A stretch of DNA of 59,358 nucleotides from Alphaproteobacteria bacterium (GTDB lineage: Bacteria > Pseudomonadota > Alphaproteobacteria > Rhizobiales > Beijerinckiaceae). A program made the position numbers and the translations under genes. Below are positions 52,455 through 59,358 of this stretch, piece by piece (within the stretch, counting starts at the first letter, position 1; each line of letters begins with the position of its first letter). The notes under the pieces are model-generated. The model was given only the letters and a program-made list of their open reading frames with translations. It made no database searches and had not been told where the DNA came from. The stretch lies in NCBI GenBank assembly GCA_021325385.1, contig JAJPHH010000014.1, positions 1 to 59,358 on the forward strand. Reading direction: 5' to 3'.

Positions 52455-53042
52455 ATGGCGACGATTCGGAGCGTGTGCGTCTATTGCGGCTCGAGCCCGG
52501 GGCGAGATCCTCGTTTCGGCGATGCGGCCGAGGCTCTGGGTCGCGCCTTGGCGAGCGCGGGAATCACGCTCGTCTTCGGCGGCGGCGAAGAAGGCTTGAT
52601 GGGCCGCGTCGCCCATGCCGCTTTGGATGGCGGCGGGCGAGTCGTCGGCGTCATACCGACCTTCCTCATACGCAAGGAGCATGCGCTGAAACAGGCGCAG
52701 GAGTTGATCGTCGTCGACAGCATGCATCAGCGCAAACAAATGATGTTCGAGCGCGCCGACGCGTTCGTCGCGCTGCCAGGCGGCGTCGGCACGCTCGAGG
52801 AATTGGTCGAGCAGCTCACTTGGGCGCAATTGCTCCGCCACGACAAGCCGGTGCTCCTCGCCGATCTTTTCGGGTTCTGGCGGCCGCTTCTGTCTCTCTT
52901 CGCGCATATGCGCGAAGAGGGGTTCATCCGCGGCGATTTCGAGCTGCGCTATCTTGTCGCCGAGAAAGTCGAAGATGTGGTGCCGATGCTCGCGGCTGCG
53001 GCGGAGCGTCGCGGACAAGAGACGAGCTTTTCTCAGGCTTGA
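52455..53042 (+). CDS. LOG family phosphoribohydrolase-like protein
   Basis: A 195-residue protein of the TIGR00730/LOG family. SVCVYCGSSPG is the first nucleotide-binding loop, and PGGVGTLEELVEQLTWAQLLRHDKPVLL is the PGGxGTxxE motif. Homologues release free cytokinin base from its ribotide, or hydrolyse other nucleoside monophosphates. GGGEEGLMGRVAHAALDGGG replaces the usual SGGGxxGLMG but keeps the glycines. ATG 52455 gives the family start. Confidence 0.88.
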   Translation: MATIRSVCVYCGSSPGRDPRFGDAAEALGRALASAGITLVFGGGEEGLMGRVAHAALDGGGRVVGVIPTFLIRKEHALKQAQELIVVDSMHQRKQMMFERADAFVALPGGVGTLEELVEQLTWAQLLRHDKPVLLADLFGFWRPLLSLFAHMREEGFIRGDFELRYLVAEKVEDVVPMLAAAAERRGQETSFSQA

Positions 53043-53154
53043 GCGGGATAGGCGGCGGGAGACGAAACGGGCTTGGCTGGAGCCCAGACACGGCGCCATT
53101 ATGACGCGCGCCGAAGGACGCGCTTTCAGAAGACGTCATGTTGGAGGGGCCTGA

Positions 53155-53565
53155 ATGATACGGATAAGTTTGAACGTGTTCGCGGTCGCCGTCCTGGCCG
53201 CGGCGATTCCGTTGACCGCGGCGCGCGCGCAAACTGGCGCCGCCCCGGCGGCTGCGCCCGCCGCCGCGCCGGTCGCCGAGGCCGCGGCTAAACCCAAGCC
53301 GAAGCCGAAGCCGCGGCCGATGATCAGCGTGACCGTAACCAACGACCGAAAGATCGGGCTCAAGGAGCTCGACGCCGCCGCGGCCGGAGGTCCGGAGTCG
53401 AAAAAGGTCGTCTCCGACCTCGCCCCGGGCGGCAAGAAGGTCGTCAAGCTCGGCAAGGGCAAGGATTGCCTTTACGACTTCCACGCCATCTACGAAGACG
53501 GCCAAGCGGCCGACATCGCCTCGGTCGATATCTGCAAAGACAAGTCGCTCAACCTCGTCGAATAG
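53155..53565 (+). CDS. Small exported Pro/Lys-rich protein
   Basis: 136 residues that I do not recognise. A signal peptide is visible (FAVAVLAAAIPLTAARA). An Ala/Pro stretch and KPKPKPKPRP precede a compact domain (MISVTVTNDRKIGLKELDAAAAGG ... VVKLGKGKDCLYDFHAIYEDGQAADIASVDICKD). Two cysteines could form a disulfide. The domain resembles small periplasmic proteins with beta strands. A clear terminator follows. Confidence 0.65.
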   Translation: MIRISLNVFAVAVLAAAIPLTAARAQTGAAPAAAPAAAPVAEAAAKPKPKPKPRPMISVTVTNDRKIGLKELDAAAAGGPESKKVVSDLAPGGKKVVKLGKGKDCLYDFHAIYEDGQAADIASVDICKDKSLNLVE

Positions 53566-53587
53566 CGAGACCTGGCGCCTGACGAAC

Positions 53588-53614
53588 AAGGCCCGGCCGA
53601 TCGGCCGGGCCTTT
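53588..53614. terminator. Bidirectional terminator between the 53155 gene and sodB
   Basis: A near-perfect GC-rich stem (AAGGCCCGGCCGA with TCGGCCGGGCCTT, 53588-53613) is followed by TT on the plus strand. It separates two convergent genes. Confidence 0.8.
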
Positions 53615-53646
53615 CACGTCTCGTGAGCGCTCTAAGCTCGGCGTCG

Positions 53647-54246
53647 CTACTTCGCCGCCGCGGCATAGAGTTCGGCGACATATTCCCAGTTGACCAGATT
53701 GTCGACGAACGCCTTGAGATAGTCGGGCCGACGATTGCGGTAGTCGATATAGTAGGAATGCTCCCAGACGTCGACGCCGAGGATCGGCTTCCCGCCATGT
53801 ACGAGCGGATTCTCGCCGTTCGGCGTCTTCATCACTTCGATCTTGCCGTTCTTGACGGCCAGCCAGGCCCAGCCCGAGCCGAACTGCGTGACGCCGGCCT
53901 GGATGAAATCTTCCTTGGCTTTCTCGACGGAGCCGAGCGAATCGACGATCGCCTTCTCCAATTCGCCGGGAATCTTGCCGCCGCCCTTCGGCTTCATCCA
54001 TTTCCAGAAATGGATGTGATTGAAGTGCTGGCCGGCGTTGTTGAAGAGCGGAGCGTTCTTGCCGTACGAACCTTTGACGACTTCCTCAACCGACTTGCCT
54101 TCGAATTCCGTGCCTTTCATCAAGTTGTTGCCGGTGTTGACATAGGCAAGGTGATGCTTGTCGTGATGAAATTCGAGCGTCTCCTTCGACATGATCGGCG
54201 CGAGCGCGTCATGCGGATAAGGCAGATCGGGCAATGAGAAGGACAT
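53647..54246 (-). CDS. sodB: Superoxide dismutase (Fe-type)
   Basis: Dismutates superoxide. The 199-residue protein has the N-terminal MSFSLPDLPYPHDALAPIMSKETLEFHHDKHHLAYV, HFNHIHFWKWMKP with a metal-binding His, and DVWEHSYYIDYRNRRPDYL with the Asp and His ligands. NNAGQHFNH places the active-site Gln as in iron enzymes, so Fe is more likely than Mn. ATG 54246 is used. It is convergent with the small exported gene. Confidence 0.92.
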   Translation of the reverse strand: MSFSLPDLPYPHDALAPIMSKETLEFHHDKHHLAYVNTGNNLMKGTEFEGKSVEEVVKGSYGKNAPLFNNAGQHFNHIHFWKWMKPKGGGKIPGELEKAIVDSLGSVEKAKEDFIQAGVTQFGSGWAWLAVKNGKIEVMKTPNGENPLVHGGKPILGVDVWEHSYYIDYRNRRPDYLKAFVDNLVNWEYVAELYAAAAK

Positions 54247-54430
54247 GGGCACACTCCATCAATCGTAACAGGACGAGGAGATCGGCGGCGCTGAGAACGG
54301 CCGCTTCGGGCCGGCATTGTTAAACCCGCAAGGCTGCGCCCGCAACCAGACCCGCCGGGCCGCTCGCGCAACCGTGAAACGCCTTGCAAGGGGAAGCGTT
54401 GCGCCGCATCGCGTCAAAAGTTCGACTTGC

Positions 54431-56230
54431 CTATCGCGGCGGCGCCTCGGCCGCCCCGACGCGGGTTCTCTTGGCCATGCGCGGCCGCGCCGGCGCGCCC
54501 GATTCGATCAGCAGTTTGCGGAATTCGTCGCGCTTGTCGTGGATCGAGGCGATCACATAACCCATCGGCACGCCAATATCGACGAGAACCGCCTCGGACA
54601 GTTGCAGGCTCGCTTCGATCGTCTCCGGCACGGCGTCGGTCACGCCGAGATCGTAAAGCGCCTTGGCGTGCTCGGCGTCGCGGGCGCGAGCGACGATGAC
54701 AAGGTCGGACCGCAAGCCCCGCGCCGTCTGGACCACCGCCTCGTTGGCGCGCGGCGCGTCCATGGTCACGACCAGGGCCCGAGCCTTATCGACGCCGCAG
54801 CGCTGAAGGAAATCCGGCCGCGTCGCGTCGCCGAAATAGATCGGCGCGCCTTCGGCGCGCGCCCGCGCCGCCAGCTTGGCGTCGAAATCAACGGCGATGT
54901 AAGAGACCTGATGGCGCGCGAGCATGTCGCCGATCAAGGCGCCGACGCGGCCATAGCCGACGATGATGACCCGCGCCGCGTGGTCTTCGGGCGGGAGTTC
55001 GAAAGTCGCCGGCGCGCCGGGCGCGGCTTCGCCATGCGCCAGGCGCTCGCTGAGCCGGGCGAGGACAGGGATCAGCAGCATCGTCAACGTGACGGCGACC
55101 AGGGCGGCGTGCCCGGCCCCCGGCCCGACGACGCCGCCCGACGTCGCCACCGCAATCATGACGAAGGCGAATTCGCCGCCCGGACCGAGCAGCAGCGCGA
55201 CTTCGCGGGCGACCCGGCGGGGCGCCTTGAAGGCGCGGTCGAGCGCGAACACCGCCGCGGCTTTGACGAGGATCAGCCCAACGGCGATCGCGATGACGAG
55301 AAGCGGCTGCGCCTCGAGCAAAGACAGATCAAGGCTGGCGCCGACCGAGACGAAGAACAGGCCGAGCAACAAGCCTTGGAAGGGCTCGATCATCACCTCG
55401 ATCTGGCGACGGAACTCGGTCTCGGCGAGGAGCAGGCCGGCGATGAAAGCGCCGAGCGCCATGGAGAGGCCGCTCGACGCCGCGACCAATCCGGCGCCGA
55501 TGATGACGAAGAGCGACGCCGCCATGAACAATTCGGCGTTCTTGGTCAAAGCTACCGAATGGAACAGCGGTCTCAGCACGAGCCGCCCGATCAAGATCAA
55601 GCCGATCAAGGCGAACGCCGCCGGACCGAGCGTCCAAAGGAGCTCGGCGCCGAGCCCGTGGGATTGGCCACGCGCCAACATCGTCGTCATGAAGAGGAGC
55701 GGCGCGACGGCGAGATCCTGAAACAGGAGAACGGAAAAAGTGGCGCGACCAGCGGCGGAATTGAGCCTTTTGCGCTCTGCGAGCACAGGAATGACGATCG
55801 CGGTCGAAGACAGCGACAGAGCCGCGCCAAGCACCAGCGCGGCCGGGAGCGGTTCGCCGAGCGCCAAGGCCGCTGCGCCGAGCAGGATCGAGCACAGGAC
55901 GACCTGCGCGAGGCCGAGGCCGAAAACCAGGCGGCGCATGCGCGACAAGCGCTCGAACGGCAGGCCGAGCCCGATCATGAACAGCAGGAACACGACGCCG
56001 AGCGAGGCGATCGTGTCGACCTCGCCGACATTGGTCAGCGCGAAAGTGGCGAGCTGAGGCGCGCGCTCGGCGAGCCGCCCGAGCCCATGCGGGCCGAGCG
56101 CGGCGCCGGCAAGCAGGAATCCCAGGACCGGCGAGACGCGCAGCCGGACGAATAGCGGCGCGACGATCCCCGCCGTCGCCAGGAACAGCAAGGTTTCTCG
56201 ATAAAGCGAGAAATTGGGCGTTTCGTGCAA
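54431..56230 (-). CDS. CPA2-type K+/H+ antiporter (KefB-like)
   Basis: A 599-residue protein with 12 or so membrane helices (residues 1-390) and a C-terminal TrkA-N domain with the nucleotide-binding VIIVGYGRVGALIGDMLA. It resembles KefB/KefC potassium efflux systems. LGVVFLLFMIGLGLPFERL, LSSTAIVIPVLAERK and GAFIAGLLLAETEFRRQIE are family landmarks. Regulation may be through NAD(H) or glutathione adducts, as in KefC, but this is not shown. Confidence 0.9.
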   Translation of the reverse strand: MHETPNFSLYRETLLFLATAGIVAPLFVRLRVSPVLGFLLAGAALGPHGLGRLAERAPQLATFALTNVGEVDTIASLGVVFLLFMIGLGLPFERLSRMRRLVFGLGLAQVVLCSILLGAAALALGEPLPAALVLGAALSLSSTAIVIPVLAERKRLNSAAGRATFSVLLFQDLAVAPLLFMTTMLARGQSHGLGAELLWTLGPAAFALIGLILIGRLVLRPLFHSVALTKNAELFMAASLFVIIGAGLVAASSGLSMALGAFIAGLLLAETEFRRQIEVMIEPFQGLLLGLFFVSVGASLDLSLLEAQPLLVIAIAVGLILVKAAAVFALDRAFKAPRRVAREVALLLGPGGEFAFVMIAVATSGGVVGPGAGHAALVAVTLTMLLIPVLARLSERLAHGEAAPGAPATFELPPEDHAARVIIVGYGRVGALIGDMLARHQVSYIAVDFDAKLAARARAEGAPIYFGDATRPDFLQRCGVDKARALVVTMDAPRANEAVVQTARGLRSDLVIVARARDAEHAKALYDLGVTDAVPETIEASLQLSEAVLVDIGVPMGYVIASIHDKRDEFRKLLIESGAPARPRMAKRTRVGAAEAPPR

Positions 56231-56362
56231 AAGCCGCTCCGAATGGCCGGGCCGGATCGCTTCGTTCAGGCTAGGTCGATTCTTAGGCGCGGTCGATACG
56301 ACAGGGCGCGCTATGAATGAAGCCGATTCCTCGCCCGACTATCGCCGGGCGTAGAGTTGGGA

Positions 56363-57658
56363 TTAGCGGGCGGCGTCGGGCGGACGGCTCGCCTCCTCCT
56401 CCGTCCCCCTCATCAGCAGCCGCGCGCCGCGGCCATAGGTGAACCACGCCCAGGACCAGTTCACGTAGACCGTCAGCCGGCTGCGGAAATCGACGAGCAG
56501 CATGAGGTGGACCAGCGACCAGGTGAGCCAAGCGGGAAAGCCGGTCAACGTAAATCCGCCGAAATCGGCGACGGCGCGCGAGCGGCCGATGATCGCCATT
56601 GTACCATAATTGCGATACCGGAAAGGACCCGGCGCAGGCATGCCGGCGAGGCGCGCCTTGATGACCTTGGCGACGTATTTGCCCTGCTGCTTTGCGACCG
56701 GCGCGAGACCCGGCAAAGCCTTGCCGCTTCCGTCATCGCAGCTCGCAACATCGCCGATCGCAAAAATGTTCGGCCAATCCCGCACTGCGCAATCCGGCCC
56801 GACGATCACCGCGCCGTTCCGCGCCGCAGCGACGCCGAGCCAGTTCGCGGCGGGCCGCGCTTCCGTCCCCGCGCACCACAGCACGTTCGCCGCCTCGATC
56901 CGCGTTTCGCCGACCATCAGGCCATGACCGTCGATCTCCTTCACGGCCTCGCCGAAGCGCAATTCGACGCCGAGCGATTGCAAGGCTTTCGCCGCATACT
57001 CGGACAAGCGGCGCGGAAAAGCGGCGAGCGCGCGATCGCCGGCTTCGCACAGGATCACCCGCGCCGAACGCGGATCGATCGCCTTGAAGTCGCGCGCCAG
57101 GGTCGAGCGGGCGAGTTCGGCGATCGTGCCGGCGAGCTCGACCCCGGTCGGCCCGGCGCCGACCACGACGAACGTCATGAGTTTCTTGATGAGCTGCGGA
57201 TCGCCGCATTCCTCGGCCTTCTCGAACGCGCTCAGCAGGCGCGCCCGGATCGACAAGGCGTCGGTCAGCGTCTTCAGGGTGGGCGCGTAGCGGCGCCAGG
57301 ATCCGTGGCCGAAGAAACTATAGGCCGCGCCGACTGCAAGGACGAGAAAGTCGTACGGCAAATCGCGGCCGCCGGCGAGATGAACGAGCCGGCGCTCCTT
57401 GTCGATCCCCGTGACCTCGGCCATCAGCACGCCGACATTGGGCTGATGGCGGAGCAGCGCCCGGCTCGCCGTCGCGATGTCGGCCGGCGACAGAGCCGCG
57501 GTCGCGACCTGATAAAGCAGAGGCTGAAACAGATGATGATTGGTGCGGTCGACCAGCGTGATCTCCGCGTCGATGCGCTTCAGGCCCTTGACTGCCGCCA
57601 TGCCGCCAAAGCCCGAGCCGATGACGACGATGCGCTTGCGTTTGGCCGGATCCGCCAT
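56363..57658 (-). CDS. ndh: Type II NADH dehydrogenase
   Basis: A 431-residue FAD-dependent NADH:quinone oxidoreductase that does not pump protons. Two nucleotide-binding folds are present: VVIGSGFGGMAAVKGLKR (FAD) and FVVVGAGPTGVELAGTI (NADH). FAIGDVASCDDGSGKALPGLAPVAKQQGKYVA is the second FAD motif. The C-terminus has a membrane segment (WLTWSLVHLMLLVDF). ATG 57658 is used; the frame upstream is extended but lacks similarity. Confidence 0.92.
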   Translation of the reverse strand: MADPAKRKRIVVIGSGFGGMAAVKGLKRIDAEITLVDRTNHHLFQPLLYQVATAALSPADIATASRALLRHQPNVGVLMAEVTGIDKERRLVHLAGGRDLPYDFLVLAVGAAYSFFGHGSWRRYAPTLKTLTDALSIRARLLSAFEKAEECGDPQLIKKLMTFVVVGAGPTGVELAGTIAELARSTLARDFKAIDPRSARVILCEAGDRALAAFPRRLSEYAAKALQSLGVELRFGEAVKEIDGHGLMVGETRIEAANVLWCAGTEARPAANWLGVAAARNGAVIVGPDCAVRDWPNIFAIGDVASCDDGSGKALPGLAPVAKQQGKYVAKVIKARLAGMPAPGPFRYRNYGTMAIIGRSRAVADFGGFTLTGFPAWLTWSLVHLMLLVDFRSRLTVYVNWSWAWFTYGRGARLLMRGTEEEASRPPDAAR

Positions 57659-57742
57659 TGCATGCTCCGCTTGCTGAAGAGCATCCAACGCCAAACGCCA
57701 CATTCGTCGTCAATCGAATGGCCGCGCCCGGCCGGGGAGCTC

Positions 57743-58948
57743 TTACTCCGCCGCCTGCGTCGCCGGCTCGCGCCGGCCGAGCGTCGCGACGGCGAGTATG
57801 AAGGCGCAGACGGCGCACAGCGCAATCGCGGCGACCATTGGCAGGGCGGTCTTGTTGAAGACGAGGCTCGCCAGCGCGATCATCAAGCCGCCGGCGGCCA
57901 TTTGCAGCGTGCCGCCAAGAGCGGAGGCGAGGCCGGCGAGCGGGCCGTGCTCTTCGAGCGCCAGAACCATGGTCGGCCCGATGACCAGCCCGAGACAGGC
58001 ATAGGCGCAAAACAGAAGGCCGGCGAGGACCGTAAGGCGATCGACTCCCGCCGCCGTCACGAGGAGGAGCAGGACGGCGAAGGCCATATAGAGCGAGACC
58101 GCGCCCATCACGATCCGCGCCATGCCGAAGCGCGCGCCGAGCGGCGCGGCGAATTGCGCCGAGCCGATGAAACCGGCTGCGTTAATGGCGAAGAAGAAGC
58201 TGAACCCAGTCGGCGTCAGGCCGAAATGGTCGATATAGACGAAGGACGACGTCGCCAAGAAGACGAAGAAGCTCGCCATGCCGAAGCCGCCGGTGAAAGT
58301 CAGGCCGAGAAATCGCCAATCGGTCAGGAGCTGGCCGAAGCCCGCCGCCATGCCGCGGACCGAGACCGGCGCGCGCTCTCCCGCCGGACGCGTCTCGGGG
58401 AGAAAGAAGATGAGCAGCGCGAAGCTCACCAAAGCGGCGATCGTGACCGCGACGAAGACGGCGCGCCAGCCGAACGGGACGATCAAAGCGCTGCCGGTCA
58501 AGGGCGCGAGAATCGGCGAGACGCTGATCACCAGCATGATCGTCGACATCAGGCGCGTCGCCTCGATCCCGGTATGGAGATCGCGGATGATGGCGCGCGG
58601 AATCGCCATCGTGCAGGAGGCCCCGGCGCCTTGCACGAAGCGGAAGGCGAGCAGCCAGGAAATATTCGGCGCAAGGCTGCAGCCGATCGAGCCGAAAATG
58701 AACAGCGCCAGGCCGAGATAGAGCGGCGGTTTGCGGCCGATCATGTCGGAGACGGGGCCGTAAAAAATCTGACAGACGCCGAAAGCGAGAAAGAACAACG
58801 TCAACGTCATCTGCGTCGCCGCGGTCGAAGCGTGGAGATCGGCCGCGATGCTGGGCAGGGCCGGCAGATACATGTCGATCGCGAAGGGGCCGATCGCGGC
58901 GAAGAGGCCGAGAATGACGGCGTCTTTTGCTGTGCGCGAGAACATCAA
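57743..58948 (-). CDS. Bcr/CflA-type multidrug MFS exporter
   Basis: A 401-residue major facilitator with about 12 helices. The first helix region IGPFAIDMYLPALPSIAADLHAS and the loop GPVSDMIGRKPPLYLGLALF are typical of Bcr/CflA drug exporters. RFVQGAGASCTMAIPRAIIRDLHTG is the motif C-like segment. The next start, ATG 58945, is one codon downstream and equally possible. The substrate is unknown. Confidence 0.88.
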   Translation of the reverse strand: MMFSRTAKDAVILGLFAAIGPFAIDMYLPALPSIAADLHASTAATQMTLTLFFLAFGVCQIFYGPVSDMIGRKPPLYLGLALFIFGSIGCSLAPNISWLLAFRFVQGAGASCTMAIPRAIIRDLHTGIEATRLMSTIMLVISVSPILAPLTGSALIVPFGWRAVFVAVTIAALVSFALLIFFLPETRPAGERAPVSVRGMAAGFGQLLTDWRFLGLTFTGGFGMASFFVFLATSSFVYIDHFGLTPTGFSFFFAINAAGFIGSAQFAAPLGARFGMARIVMGAVSLYMAFAVLLLLVTAAGVDRLTVLAGLLFCAYACLGLVIGPTMVLALEEHGPLAGLASALGGTLQMAAGGLMIALASLVFNKTALPMVAAIALCAVCAFILAVATLGRREPATQAAE

Positions 58949-59330
58949 GACTGAGCCCCTTTGTGTCGAGATTGCGGTCCGCTACGGCGGCCTTGCTCTG
59001 AAGACGAAACGAAGCGCGCCGAACCGACAGCGCTTTGCGTAATTTTCGATCGTGCGACGAAGCGCGACCGAACGTGCAGAATTGAAATTGGCGGGTCGAG
59101 CCGAAACGGCCGACCGTCCTCCCGTGATTGGAAGGAGCCGCTGACGAGCGGCGCCTTTTCGCGTCAGGTCCGAGACTCGGAATCGCCGACGCGGAATTGT
59201 TGGCATTATGTTCCGCGACTGTGACGACGACAAGACCTCGATGCGGCCGGGTGTAGGGAGCACATGAAGTGTCCGGTCCAGGTAGCACGTGATCTGTCCG
59301 GTGCATGATGGCCCTTTTTGGGGGGGCGGC
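58949..59330. other. Intergenic region leading to a possible insertion sequence
   Basis: About 380 bp. A weak hairpin followed by CCTTTT is at 59137-59158. From about 59253 the sequence contains TGTCCGGT twice (59270 and 59296), a TGTAGGGAGCACATGAAG segment and a G-run, which resembles the left end of an ISNCY-type element as I recall. The gene content before 59253 is unclear. Confidence 0.4.
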
Positions 59331-59358
59331 ATGCGGCGGACGGAGCAACGGCAGGGAC
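59331..59358 (+). mobile_element. Possible start of an insertion-sequence transposase (partial)
   Basis: ATG 59331 opens a frame MRRTEQRQG at the right edge, with a G-rich stretch just before it. Together with the TGTCCGGT repeats upstream, this is consistent with the start of an ISNCY-family transposase. Only nine codons are visible, so this is a guess from memory of similar starts. Confidence 0.35.

Noticed and set aside
56357-58954. A long open frame of about 865 codons on the plus strand
   Set aside because: It runs opposite the ndh and MFS genes. Its translation is rich in Arg, Asp and Glu with no family motif, which is typical of antisense frames in GC-rich DNA.
1-59358. CRISPR arrays, rRNA operons, prophage or a toxin-antitoxin pair
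   Set aside because: I saw no regularly spaced repeats, no rRNA-like sequence, no phage structural genes and no typical toxin-antitoxin pair. The only immunity-like candidate is the decayed gene at 6435-6709.

Overview
The window is about 59 kb of GC-rich chromosome from an alphaproteobacterium, most likely a Hyphomicrobiales (Rhizobiales) member. The evidence is the gene content: a MucR regulator, a DUF1013/TrcR-type regulator, an NdvA/ChvA-type glucan exporter, a metZ gene under a SAM-II riboswitch, the infA-maf-yacG and pgsA-moaD-moaE clusters, and an Atm1-type exporter beside psd-pssA. Several families of palindromic repeats are scattered between genes. I cannot name the genus. I saw no rRNA, tRNA, CRISPR array or prophage. 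Most of the window is housekeeping chromosome with a few accessory or decaying patches.

Layout. 1-4.2 kb: a sugar-type ABC importer with a substrate-binding protein (cut by the left edge), an unusual 768-residue permease that is two permeases fused in one chain, and a single-domain ATPase. 4.4-9.4 kb: small stress/ligand-binding proteins, a frameshifted small gene, dCTP deaminase, and riboswitch-controlled metZ. 9.4-14 kb: a dihydroorotase-family amidohydrolase, an ECF sigma factor with an anti-sigma factor cut by an in-frame stop, and a divergent TPR-DoxX-LysE-like cluster. 14-17 kb: a long proline-rich exported protein and a decayed stretch. 17-25 kb: hemH, msrB, the glucan exporter, and a minus-strand run of transporter, GtrA, acyl-CoA ligase and CHAD genes. 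25-35 kb: prpE, a glycogen-debranching-type enzyme, a MarR-GNAT fusion, trcR, upp, pgsA-moaDE and small envelope/stress proteins. 35-40 kb: a second sugar ABC importer with a divergent GntR regulator and a GntR-type operator. 40-43 kb: aldo/keto reductase, yacG, maf, infA. 43-48 kb: an accessory patch with two tandem secreted beta-helix paralogues, a secreted hydrolase bracketed by a short direct repeat, and two broken LuxR-type regulators. 48-59 kb: pssA, psd, Atm1-type exporter, mucR, LOG protein, sodB, a K+/H+ antiporter, NDH-2 and an MFS exporter. The right edge looks like the start of an insertion sequence.

How the genes work together. Two independent ribose/xylose-class ABC importers suggest scavenging of sugars or polyols. 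psd and pssA make phosphatidylethanolamine and pgsA makes phosphatidylglycerol. Propionyl-CoA and fatty acyl-CoA ligases feed acyl-CoA pools. The most notable points are the fused permease, the compensating frameshifts at homopolymers in the LuxR gene, the nonsense codon in the anti-sigma gene, the small decayed gene at 6.4-6.7 kb, and the CTG-started LysE gene. Several breaks lie in homopolymers, so assembly error must be excluded before they are read as biology. I did not find a clearly new multi-gene system. The secreted beta-helix/hydrolase/LuxR patch is the least explained part.
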